Translations under genes and position numbers: made by a program
Assembly (NCBI GenBank): GCA_944472135.2
Contig: OX235270.1
Coordinates: forward strand, 54,069,267-54,133,266
DNA length: 64,000 nucleotides
Direction: 5' to 3'
DNA from: Trichobilharzia regenti
Taxonomy: Eukaryota; Platyhelminthes; Trematoda; Strigeidida; Schistosomatidae
Notes under the pieces: generated by a model
Told to the model about the DNA's origin: nothing
What the model saw: only the letters and a program-made list of their open reading frames with translations
Database searches by the model: none
Shown here: in pieces, positions 24,195 to 36,043 of the stretch
How positions within the stretch are numbered: position 1 is the stretch's first letter
Layout of the letters: every line of letters starts with the position of its first letter

Positions 24195-24360
24195 TGAATA
24201 ATGGATAACGCTTTGGCGTTTGAAACTATGGGCACTGGGTTCGAGCCTCAGTGGGAACATCATCACTCACTGAGAAACGCAGGTACATCCAGCTGACGAG
24301 TCCCGAATAGGACGAAATGCGCATCCTGGATTCCACTGCCGCCACCATCCACCAATTGTA
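24195..24360 (+). repeat. S-alpha-like tRNA-derived SINE with hammerhead
   Basis: It has a tRNA-like head (GGATAACGCTTTGGCG as the A-box side, GGTTCGAGCCT as B box). A hammerhead follows, then a tail that runs into the (TA)n tract at 24,367. The layout matches the hammerhead-carrying SINE family long known from schistosomes. It differs in sequence from the SINE at 20 kb. Confidence 0.75.
24287..24331 (+). ncRNA. Hammerhead ribozyme (type I)
   Basis: Helix I ATCCAG/CTGGAT, core CTGACGA and GAAA, helix II GTCC/GGAC with loop CGAATA, helix III the palindrome TGCGCA. The cleavage triplet is ATC, so cutting would follow 24,325. The variable core position is C, which the CUGANGA consensus allows. 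Looks catalytically complete. Confidence 0.78.
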
Positions 24361-24364
24361 AGCT

Positions 24365-24366
<2 letters not shown>

Positions 24367-24420
<54 letters not shown>

Positions 24421-24421
24421 T
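24367..24421. repeat. (TA)n microsatellite
   Basis: TA tract with one TG interruption, directly after the SINE tail. Confidence 0.95.
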
Positions 24422-24424
24422 GTT

Positions 24425-25445
24425 TTCGTTAACCGGTCACTGATCGTGTTATTTTGCTTTACAATAAATGGCATAAAATAGAATGTCCAAATATACATAT
24501 GTAGTATTCCGTTGCTAACGCCGTATTTATCTGTGCGAATATGCTAGAAGGCTATTCCGTTGGAACATATTATCTGTATCCTAAATTGCTTCTAAAGTAC
24601 AGCTTCGCTCACGCATCATAGAAGTAAAGCATTAATTCAAGCTATGCAAACTTTTATTCCCCAGTCACTCATCATGCTCACATTTCATGACACAACTGGT
24701 TATTTTATAATTAAAAGTTCAAATGACATGGCTGTTTTGACCATATTCAAAGATTCTTGATATAATTCATTAAAGATACGCATTAAATATTTAAAAGAAT
24801 CTTTACTGAGCAGAAACTATTTTTTTGACAAATTCTCCATCAGGTTCTGCAGTTATATAAGCACAATAATTGAAGAACTACTGTTGTGGTGGTGCGGTAC
24901 AGACAATGTGTGCCAACGGAATTTTATTCTCACATATTTTCCACAGTTCACTACTGCATGCAATATAGCTATTTGAACATTCTTTTGATGTAAGAGACAG
25001 AATACCTTTCCCACAATTATATACTGCATTAGCAACACAATACTATGTATATTTGAACATTCTATTTCATGCCGCTTGATGTAAGCCAAAATCACACGAT
25101 CAGTAATTGATTAACGAATATAAACTGTATATATTTAAACCGCGGTTTTATCAACAAACATATACCTTGACTTTCGTGTCTTGCCTTCTGTTGTTACAAT
25201 GTTATTAGCACTATTAATCTTTAAAATTATATTTAATCAAAAATATCGATAGATTACAGTTCAAAAGCTAATGGAAGGGAAAATAACAATCAATAAAACA
25301 GTAGACCACATGTCAGAAAAACTAAGGAACAGCTAGTGAAACACAGTGTGAAAGATGTGTTTCATTTGCGAGACAGAATTTAAAAAATGTACTAAGGTAT
25401 ACTATGAATGTGAACTTTAAATTTGATGGCCAACTATACAAATAA
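24425..25445. other. Intergenic, nothing recognised
   Basis: AT-rich. The open frame at 24,853-25,095 (-) shows no domain. Confidence 0.35.
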
Positions 25446-25449
25446 TTGA

Positions 25450-25695
25450 ACGCGATGGTGTCGGTAGCATAGCGCTGGAATGCTTACCAAAGACACATAG
25501 GATTCGGGGTTCGATCCTCGACCGACTCACTCCTTTCCCTTGCTAAACCAGTAAAAAGACTAGTAAAGAGGAAAGGTTGGGCATGATGCTAGCAACCCTA
25601 TCCCGTAAAAATAAACACCAGTGCTACGGAAACTTTAAGCCTCTAGCTTGTAACTTTTTGTTTCATTGGGAATGCAAAGGAATAAAAGAAGAAAC
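25450..25695 (+). repeat. tRNA-derived SINE (family 2)
   Basis: The head GATGGTGTCGGTAGCATAGCG and B box GGTTCGATCCTCGACC are followed by a body shared with inverted copies at 31,930-32,165 and 39,830-40,055. Shared blocks include GGAAAGGTTGGGCATGATGC and CCAGTGCTACGGAAACTT. No hammerhead core is present. Confidence 0.72.
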
Positions 25696-25979
25696 AAGGG
25701 ATTTGGTGGTAGTGGGGTCAGTGTTCCATGTTAGCAGACTGACTTCCAAGTAAAGCAGAAAATGGCGTTTAAAGTAATCTTATCAGAAAATGATTTGAAC
25801 ATGTACGTGATAATACCTCTATTCAATGAAGTACATTAACCTATCAAATTGACGTGTGAAGAAGAATTCGAAAGTAAAACTGACTTTTCAGTAGTCCTAC
25901 TGAGAAGAAGACTAGATGGTAGCATAAGAAGGAATTCGCATAAGAAAAGTATCCGTTAATATACACATTTCCACAGCTT

Positions 25980-26560
25980 TTTTCCTCTTTGGTATAAAAG
26001 AAATTTGGTGAAGACTCTTACCTATAGGGTTAGAGCTGTTTGTTCAGAAGATGCGACTGAAGAAAAACTTAAAGCTTTATATGACGGCTAACGTGGAATG
26101 TTCATCATGAAACGCATGCCCAAGAAAGAGAAAGAATTTTGTATCTGTTAACAATAAGCTTCTGTATATTTTAGTGTATTTCATAGGTGATGTACTAAAT
26201 GGAATAATTACTAACAAGCTAAGGAAATCGATCCATAGAACATTTATCGCCGGTAGACTGCAGCATGTATTTTTCACACAACCGATGGTGATTCCAGAAC
26301 TGGAGGATTAATTACCTGATTTGACCACCACTAATTGTATTTATCGACTCAACTGCGCTTGTAGAGCCAGTTGCACTGGCTGTTGCTCTAAGAACTTAAT
26401 TTTTAGTGCTCCAGAACACCTACCAGTGTGACTGAATAAAGGTACAGTTAAAAGCATCAAAAAATTCCATAGTGCATCACCTCGCGCAGACTGGCAGCAA
26501 AGACAGCAGTGAACAATCTTATTCTATCATCTACCGCCTATTGAATAAACTACCAAAGGC
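25980..26560 (+). pseudogene. Decayed Penelope-like element (RT tail and GIY-YIG start)
   Basis: The frame starts YKRNLVKTLTYRVRAVCSED, the conserved RT C-terminal block of these elements, then KRMPKKEKEFC with frameshifts. The zinc-knuckle-like TTNCIYRLNCACRASCTG and EHLP of the GIY-YIG domain follow. Many stops show that it is long dead. Confidence 0.65.
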
Positions 26561-26564
26561 CACT

Positions 26565-27165
26565 AGGTATCAAACATTCTGAACAGTAAAGGCCACTGTA
26601 ACTGGCTTAAAACAACACCAGTTCCTGGTACGATGAGGCAGGTCCATTCACTACTATTTCTTCTTTGACCTGCTGTCGAGTCTATAAATCCATGAATTCT
26701 GTGTTACTTCCATTCACTGATTTGATTTATCTGATATTCAATCAGTTTAGTGTTATATTAATGCAGGTTATCTCTTACCAATGCTTTTTGGAATGTAATC
26801 TGTCGATGCTATTGATTTAATGTAATTTAAATCATCCATGTTTTTAAAAAGAATTTGAACAAAGCAAGAACTACAGTTTTAGCAGAATAAAGTGGTACAA
26901 TCTTTTATTTCGTTACCTACTCGTCAGCTGCTTACAGGTCAAAGACATTATTAAATATATCTACAAAAAAAATTTTAACATACTTGCACAGAGTTCATAT
27001 TAAACAAAAATCAATCGATCAGTATACGCATACGCTAATAATATATACATATATATCTCATATCAAACACTACTCCGAACAATAATAATCATACACAATG
27101 GAAACTTTTAGCATTTCGCATTCGGAAGAAAGAGAGATGAAAAATATCTAGTTACCAGGGCAATG
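26565..27165. other. Intergenic, nothing recognised
   Basis: AT-rich sequence between two Penelope-like fragments; no ORF or repeat match. Confidence 0.35.
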
Positions 27166-27169
27166 AAAG

Positions 27170-27430
27170 ACTGATAACCGCTTCTTTCTGGACGCATAAA
27201 TCAGGTTTCAGGCGCTTGATGGAAATGGCTTCATCAAACTTAAGAAGAATTGAGCTCTTTTGCCTATCGATAACTTTGAACGACTTTTCGACGTCCAGCT
27301 CATGACCCATGTCAAGGAGATGCCTGGCGATGACACTGTTTAAAGCATTTGTTCCCTTTAGACCTAAGTGTTTTGGTACATGTTCAGAAAATCGTAGATA
27401 TGCCCTTCTTTCTGTCCTTCCAATCTAACT
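27170..27430 (-). pseudogene. Penelope-like GIY-YIG C-terminal fragment
   Basis: The reverse strand from about 27,428 reads IGRTERRAYLRFSEHVPKHL, then SVIARHLLDMGHELDVEKSF, ILLKFDEAISIKRLKPDLCV and QKE. This is the conserved endonuclease end of a Penelope-like element, with the GR-TER motif intact. The RT is absent. Confidence 0.78.
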
Positions 27431-27434
27431 GCTT

Positions 27435-28155
27435 ACTCTCATTTAAAATTTAGAACCTGATATCTGCTATATCATGCGTAAAAGCATCCTCCTATATTAA
27501 ATCTCTGTAATAATTCTGATGGTTAGTTTGTTCTTTTTTCACTTCATTGCTCTTTCTGATGGGTACGCAGTGATAATTCATGTTTCAGTAACGTTTTTTG
27601 ATGAATCATATTTGTATTTCCGTATAAGGCGTCATTAGTTGTTGTTGTTATTATCATAACTACACTGTCTATTATCGTGATATATTATGCAGTTCTAAGA
27701 GGATGATAGCTGCACCTTTTATATTTCACAGAATGAATACATCACTGAAGACTTAAAATCTCAGCAACTGTTCAGCATGTATCATCCGAAAGAGTACATC
27801 ATATTTTTTGATTATGCTGCTCCCTAGAGATCACTATTAATTTTAATATAAATCAATAAATTTTGAGCTTTCGTCTTTGTGTTTTACGTAAATCAGAATT
27901 CAGAAATTGTCTTTTCAAGTACGTTTTGGACTAAATGTCACAGTTGGTTGGCATTTAGTGATACAAATTTGACTGTTTCACGTACGAATATCCTGAATGC
28001 CTATCGGTATATAATTTCTTGAATTGATATTGTGATGGTAAAATTCTGTTGAAAGCATTTAATAATAACAAAACACATTGAGGAAATTTGAAAAAAATGC
28101 AAACTTTTTATGAGTAACAGACCAATTCAGTATCGGTGTCTTATCATTTTCTTCT
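27435..28155. other. Upstream region of the choline dehydrogenase gene
   Basis: No element recognised. A pyrimidine-rich stretch ending in TTTAG at 28,155-28,159 is a good splice acceptor. It could receive an upstream exon or a trans-spliced leader, since schistosomes use spliced-leader trans-splicing. Confidence 0.35.
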
Positions 28156-28159
28156 TTAG

Positions 28160-28225
28160 ACCGCTAATCAATTACGCGAAGAATTATTCCAGTGGAAAGA
28201 AAGTCAGGTTTTAAAAGACACAAGG
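28160..28225 (+). other. 5' UTR or N-terminal coding extension of the choline dehydrogenase gene
   Basis: Between the acceptor at 28,158-28,159 and the ATG at 28,226 lie 66 bases with no stop in the ATG frame. They would encode [12 protein letters not shown] and [10 protein letters not shown]. Either this is 5' UTR of the mature message, or coding sequence continuing from an upstream exon such as 21,683-21,808. The ATG at 28,226 is preferred because the 33 residues after it look like a mitochondrial presequence. Confidence 0.35.
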
Positions 28226-28512
28226 ATGATAAACCGCCATTCAATAAATTTTATTACCAAACGTTTGATTACAACGTCTAACCAAAATAGGTTTCAAGGA
28301 CAGACCAAAAATTTGAAAACTTCATATGAATACATCATAGTTGGTGCTGGGTCTGCTGGCTGTGTTTTAGCCAATCGATTGAGTCTGCCTCATCCTAAGA
28401 CGAAAAACTCTAGTAAAGTTCTTCTTTTAGAAGCAGGTCCAACGGATCTCGGACTTTCCAGGTGGACAATAAGAATGCCAGCAGCACTTATGTACAATTT
28501 ATACCATGACAG
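28226..28512 (+). CDS. CHDH: CHDH exon 1
   Basis: Start codon, presequence and FAD-binding Rossmann motif. The donor GTAAGC at 28,513 splits the Arg codon (phase 2). Intron 1 (4,721 bp) holds a non-LTR fragment, a Penelope fragment, a SINE and the foldback. Confidence 0.88.
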
Positions 28513-31500
28513 GTAAGCAAGATTTCTGATGCCTTATTATATCTAAGGTTGCCACTTTTTTAATAACATGATATAGCGATATCATAAGCTGAAGGCAATG
28601 CCTTCATTTTTCAGTCCAAAAATAACTGAATTCCATTGAAGTGCAAGCGAAAAATATGACTTACACAGCACACTTCCACTTTTTCCTCGTCTCTGCAATC
28701 CTCTTCAGCTGACTATACAATTGCTCACAAGTTTATATCTCCTGCTCCCAAAATCTCCTCTATAACAACTACAGACACCCAACTCATCATTTCCCAATCG
28801 GCTTCTACTTCAGCGTCTCCTGAAAGATGTCTCTCAGCGGTTTCCTTAGCGTGTGTCACGTTCATTTTCATTTCATTTGTATCCAGAGATCCATCCTTGT
28901 CGCCTATTTTCTTGCTCATCGGACATTCAGTATAGAGTAAAGGCAGCTGTTGATGACAGTCCGAAGCAACCTGTTGGAAATCCTTCCCGTGACACGTCAA
29001 GTCTCTGACCCACACGGGAGAATTCACTTAACATTGGTGCTGAGAATCAGACTTTCACTCTTTGTGCTGAGTCCATCAGATTTCCACACTGATTTCAGAG
29101 TGATGAATTTCTGCCTTGCCCCTACAATCCTGGTATTGACATCCTTATTGATGCCAACTACCTGAAGTTGAAACGTTGCTGCCTAGATAAGCGAAGGAGT
29201 TGATGACTTCCTCTAAATTTCTCCCATTGATGTTGATTGATCCCTGTTTTTGTTTGTTTGTTGGTTGGCTATCTCTATCAACCCTGTCTTCTCACTCTTC
29301 ACTTGAAGTTCCATCTTCGCCATGTCTTCTTGATGGCCCTTGAAGGTTCTCGCCTGTAGATCTTCCAGTTCGTGTGACGCAAGTCGTAGTTCAGATTATC
29401 AGTGCACTTTCCGTCAGTTAAACGTGTGGCTCTCTTTCGGTTCCCACAATCTGTTGGATGAACCAGCCCAGCGCAATGATGAATATCACCAGTGGTAGTG
29501 TACAGCTTTTTCTACTCCTGTCTTCATTTTGAAGTCTTGTCTAAGCTTACCATTGTAAATTACACTTCAGTAGTGCCATGTGTATATCTGTTAAAATCTC
29601 TGGATTTGCTTTAAGCGCTTCTGGGGAATCCTGTCCTATCCAGAAGCTTCTTCATCCGTGATATATATCCATATAATATGTGTGTTTGTTTTACAGTCTG
29701 ATATATTTTGCTATGTATATATGGATCGATATTCCATCATAATTAGCCAATCGTGTTAAGACTGTCTATTGATTTGTTCATTTTGAATATTCGCTCACAC
29801 ACTTGTGTCCACACACTTGTTCGGACATTCATATATTTTGCTCTCACACTCTTGTGTGATATTGATTCTCCTCGTGTTTGGAAAATAGAAGTATCATCGC
29901 AAACCTAGTGGTCTTCTGATTTCCGTCTTTCTTGCGTCAGGACTATTAAATTCTCGACCAGTACATAACAATCCGTCAGTAATTTTACGGCGTTCAAGGT
30001 TTCTGATTTCATTGGAGGATTGGCGTTCGCTTGCAGTTATATATCTGTTACAGGTGATAGTCAGTCTAGGAGTCCTTTGAAATAACCAAGCCAGAGTTTC
30101 CTTTGTTCCTCCTCTTTAGCAGGTAAGTTCTCTTCACTCTATTTCGTTAGTTTCATCTAAATGGTTCTCTTTGTGAATAGTGACCTGGTTATCTGCTACG
30201 CTGATTTGAGGTATCTATCTCTTATAGCTGTAGTAAACGTGTCTTTTGTAGTTTTGCCCTTCAGTCTGTGGGTGTTGAATTCGAGTTGGTAAAAATTTTG
30301 GTAATATTTAAGGGTGGGTGACACATAGACTATTTGGAAACTGAGTAAAACTACACAGTACATTATAAACTGCAGTGACTTCTATCTAATGCAGTGTTGA
30401 AAAGTGAAGTGTGAAAAAGAGAGCAGTTTTATTTGGAAAATTAAGTTTTCGCATGTAAATTATCCCAAAAAGAACCTTAAACAACATTTTTTTCAAAACA
30501 TTGTAATTTAATGGAAACGACTGAGGTAAAAAGTCGTGAACAAAATAAATAGCACTAAAGTAAATGTTGCTCCATAAAACACGTGAAGTTTAACGTTTGA
30601 CGGAAAATCGTCCTAGAACATTTTGCTGCCGTCACCTTTCAATATTTTTTTTCGTGTAACAGTTTCGTCGACTAAATATTTGCTGCAACCTCAAACGGGA
30701 GATAACACCTATTGCTCATGTGGAAACCTTTCTCAGGAGTAGATGTTTTTGGAACGGTGATAGTCTCTATCCTCATTTATATTGTTTTTGTTTATCAAAG
30801 TTTTTTTTTCTGTAAGCATTGTGTACAAACCTAGTCAGAGTACTTCAAAATCTGCGCTTATATTTATGTCATTATTAAGATTACCAGAGTCAAGTCATCA
30901 ATCGATGTGGGTTTCACTAGCGTGCATTCGTCTTCGATTAGGAATTTAATATATTTTCAAATAACTATTTTAGGTCGAAACCTCAAAATATTAATTCTTC
31001 ACTATTATATATTAAAGTACACGATGACTTAATATTAGTAAAATGTCTGAGCATTGTGGATTAGATCAAATAAAGTATAATTATTCATTATAATAAAGGT
31101 TTTTGTATTTCCCAATGAATGAAAAACAAAACGATATTGTTTTTACTGACGTTTCGCTATTTAATGCTAATAGCTTTATCAAAGTATTATAAAGTATAAT
31201 TATATTTCAATAGTTTACACACAACATAAACGCCTAAGCAAAGGTCAACCAACAGGAACACAAGCTTACAAGAATCTTGAAAAAATTCATCGATAGCTGC
31301 ACATTCGTGGGACAAAAACCACAATATCGATTGGAACAATGTGTGTATTCTAAAAACTAACATGAACAAATGGAAAGAAAAACTTATAACAGGATCGATA
31401 TTCATTAAGGTCACACCGGACACATGTGACAAGGGTGATTCAGTACAACTATCAACAACTTGGAATATAATTCTGAATACAAAAACATGAATGAGCAAAA

Positions 31501-33470
31501 ACAATAATGAAGTATATATATGAGTACAAATCATAAATGTGTGAACAAAACCATTCCAACAGTTGTGTGAACAGGGGCAGTAATTTTGTTGGAAATATTA
31601 CCAATAACAAAACTCATCATTGTGTGTAAACTAGTGAAATCACACAACGACTAGTTAACGGAGGGTAGATCACAACCGTTTAGCCCCTTATTCACTATAT
31701 ACTTTTGTTAATCCTGAAATATTTTTAGCATTTCAATTTAAATGACATAGTTTCAGATGTATTTTTAATATTCAGGACTTCTCGAATTCAAAAAAATCAC
31801 AGTATACCTGAGTAAAATAAGCGCTCGTCAGCATCTATTAACGGCAATCTATAACTTGATTTTATGGATGACTGTATCACAAGATTTCCACTATTAAAGA
31901 TAATTCACTGTTAGATCATTTAAAATTATTTTTATTCCTTTGCGTTCCCGGTGGAACATAGGATTTCAAGCTAGAGTCTTAAAGTTTCCATAGCACTGGT
32001 GTTTATTTTTACGGAGTAGGGTTGCTAGCATCATGCCCAACCTTTCCTTTTTACCAGTCTTATTACTAGCTTAGCGAGGGAAAGGAGTGAGTTGGTCGAG
32101 GATCGAACCCCGAATCCCATGAGTGGCTGGTGAGCATTCTACCGCTGTGCCATCGACGCACCTTGTTAGATCATACTGGTAACTTATTTCACCTGGCGTC
32201 TGGACTGTGTAGTTTCATTTTCAGTATCAAACAATAAAAGCTGAATGTTCAAATAAATAAAAGTACTAGTAGGATTAGATAAGGATGATACATGAAAAGA
32301 CATACCTCAATGTATATCTATCCTACTCCTTCCCAGTCTAGGTGTAAGTATAAATTATATCAGGAAGACTACCTTCCTCCTTTGTTTTCAGTGAGTAAAG
32401 TATAACAACAAAGATTCTAACCGTTGGCAGAGAAGTTACAGTAAGGATCCTAGTTGCTCACACTAAGCAAACTAAAACAGACTGTACATATTGTGAGGTT
32501 GTTACAAATTGTTCGTTCCCTGTTGCATAATGTTAGAGGTCAGATACACCATTTCCTGAATACATGATTTGGAGGTAAGATTTTCGGATTTCCGAAGAAA
32601 TGGTGGTGTGTGGTCTGAGAGTGATACTGTATATTGCTAGCCCACTAAAACAGTCAGCGTGCACACGACTGATGAATGCCACTACGAACGGGGAATATAG
32701 ATATCCGGAATGATTTCAATTTTATTTAAAAATCCTAGTTTGCAGATTTAAGGCCTGCAAATAAAGTGTTATATGGTGAAGGTATTTAAGATTTTCGACA
32801 ACACAATAACAAGACGTAGTTTATCTGAAACGTGTAATGTATTGGCGCAACACATTTTGGACATTCTGATCACACACGTACATGTCATACACAGTTTTTA
32901 TAGAAGGTATGAATAATTACAATACAGGTCATGCCTTCTTGCCTTCTATAAAAACTGTGTATGACATGTACGTGTGTGATCAGAATGTCCGAAATGTGTT
33001 GCGCCAATACATTACACGTTTCAGATAAACTACGTCTTCTTATTGTGTTGTCGAAATTCATAAAGGGAACGACTTATTTAAGAGTTTTCGTAAATCAGTG
33101 AACAGGTAATGAAAATTATTTTTATGACAAATAATATCACGAAATTTCAAAAACTGTCCGAAATTGATGGACTATTTTGAAACGCTTGAATGAGTTGAAA
33201 AACTACTGACATCCTATATGATTTTATATTCAGGTACAATTGGTACTATCATACTATTCCACAAGAACACATGAACAATCGAACTATGTACTGGCCTCGT
33301 GGCCGTGTACTTGGGGGAAGCTCTTCTCTGAATGCTATGGTGTATATCCGTGGTCATGCACTAGATTACGACAGGTGGGAGTCAGAAGGCGCAGATGGTA
33401 ATTTAAATCTGCTTATTCACTCTCATTGTTTCTTTTTTCTTTGACTAAATAGATTTACGCACTAGATTCT

Positions 33471-33521
<51 letters not shown>

Positions 33522-36008
33522 GATTTTAATGATTAACTTTACAGTCTTTTTTGGGCAGCATTTAACAGGTCGTGTTCACAGCCTCAATTATTTACATTCA
33601 TCCTTTGATGTCGTTTCTAAATGAATAAGAAGGAGAAGCATACAAATCAACATATCATTTCGAATTCAGCATTACCACCGAATGTCTCTCATTCTTCTAA
33701 TCACTTACTATTGTAACAACAAAAGACAAGGGCCAGGCAACAGATCGTTTATTAAGGAAATCAACACATATTTGTTAGCAGAAAAATACAGTCATCTGAT
33801 TGGTTGTTTCTCACTGAAAGTCAATCCTTCATCTCTTTGTGACTGTTCCATGAATGTCAGATCATCTATATGCTAGTTGTATCCGCCTACGCAAAGTCTG
33901 CTGTGACTGGTTGTTGAATTAATCTTTGTTCATATTTTTCTCACGACCAATATTGGGCACGTAAACATTGCCGTAAATTACTGTCCACCAATTTGGCTAA
34001 CAGCCAGTTCTCACCACACTATTACCGACCGATTCATTTAAGAAGGGTGCACTTATTTGTTATGTGTCTAAAATTAGCGCATCCGAAAACTAACCAAAAT
34101 CACGCAAAATACTAGTAAACATGGTTTACGCAAACCCTCCTCCAATTTCTAGCCAAGATGCTATGATTTTCATTTCATGTTAGCATACACCCATAGGGGA
34201 ATACAACTCAGTATCAATTCATATAATACTGAAATATGTTGTGCTTGATTTTTTGATAAAGTAGACATAGTCTTGAGACTTAACGACCTTCTGATCTTGG
34301 CAGATACTAGTAGATATCTGTTTATTTTGGCTGTCAAGTTTTGAATTATTGAGATGGAATACATATGATTTATGGTTACTCAAATAGTATTAGTGTTCTG
34401 ATAGTTTCAAATGAGACTTTGCTTCACGATTATCTGAACGTAACTCATGAAGCATAACGCTTAGAAAATTCGTTTAGGTTCTTTAAACTGCATTAGTGCA
34501 ATTTGTTCTTAGTTTGATCTATTGCACAAAATCATTAGAATTATGTGGCATTAGTTTTCGCATAAACACTGTATGACCACTGGATCCAGTAAGTAATAAT
34601 GTTTCCCAGTGTGGTGTATTCAATAAACAAATTATTTTGGAATTGCATGCCACCGTAATTCTTGAGTGTTACATTTGTACTAATCAGTCTTACATATTTA
34701 GAAAATAATGATCATATATTTAGTTGTCAGTCTGTTTCTGACACAGAAATTAAGCCTTTTGGAATGGCTAGAAGTCTTCTCTCCTTAAATGATTAGGACA
34801 CAAACCTACAGGTACGCTCCGAAAAATGTTTCTTCGAACAATCTGTGTAGTCAAACATTTATGAGGTTAGTTAGATTTCAGGTAATCATAACAGATTTTC
34901 CACTCACCAGACTATAAGACATACTTACTGTATGAGGGCTGATTGTATTATCCAGTCGCCCAGGCTGTAGTAGGCGCAGCGATGTTCCAACCTTGAAGCT
35001 ATTAGATAAATGTCAGCTTGTAAAGCCACTGAGCCACACCGTCAGAACATTGACTGAGGAAATGGTTTTGAATTCTTCAGAAAAGACAGTTTATTTTGTT
35101 GTAAGCTAGTACAGGCAAGCCAATCAGTCGGATTCGCTTTACTTCACAACATATTTTTATGTTTTAACTATATGGTGAATAATCCATAGGTTTGTTAGCC
35201 ATTAAGCCCACTCACCACCCAACACCTAATGAAACAGAGGTTTAGGATTTTCGGTGATGTATTCGCAAAATGTTCGGTTCATATGTCTCTAGAATCAAAG
35301 TAAGTGGAAGATCTCATGCTTGTGTATTTAGAATTAATCAGTCCTCCCACTATGTGATATTCAGCTAAGAAATACAGCAGTTTTCCTTCGAATTACTTCG
35401 TTTATTCAGTAACCTAACTGTGATGAACTGGGGGTTATTTTGATAGCTTCACATATTTTAACTCATAATTTAAACTGACTATTTCATTTCAAGATTACTT
35501 CAAATGCATCAGTCCGCATAATTACTGTCATCCTATTTATAACTACAGAAATGAATTTATTGATTTAAACATATTATTAATTAACCACAGCTTAGTAATA
35601 ATGTTGACACTCATGGTTATGAGCACCAAACATTTATCAAGTCAGTACCCGTAAATACGTTTCTTTCCTTAAGTGTACCATTCAATGGTCTCATAACAAA
35701 TCTGTGGATTTTCCATGATTTTTTTCATCTTAATAGTAGTTTCAAACCGTATAAAGTGAAAGAATACAGTTACTGCGTTTTTATCCGCTAAAATTTTTTT
35801 TTACTAAGGTTGGAGTTATGCGAATTGCTTGCCATATTTTCGGAAAGCCCAAACACATGAATACGGTCCTAATCAATATCGTGGTGGTGATGGTCCATTG
35901 TATGTAAGCAGAGGCAAAACTAATCACCCCTTACATGCTGCTTGGATTGAAGCAGGTCAGCAGGCTGGATATCCATTTACTGATGATGTAAATGGTTATC
36001 AACAAGTA

Positions 36009-36043
<35 letters not shown>

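Noticed and set aside
31187..31534. 115-codon minus-strand hydrophobic ORF, possible membrane protein
   Set aside because: The plus strand of the same bases encodes a Penelope-like endonuclease tail, so the hydrophobic reading is an antisense shadow.
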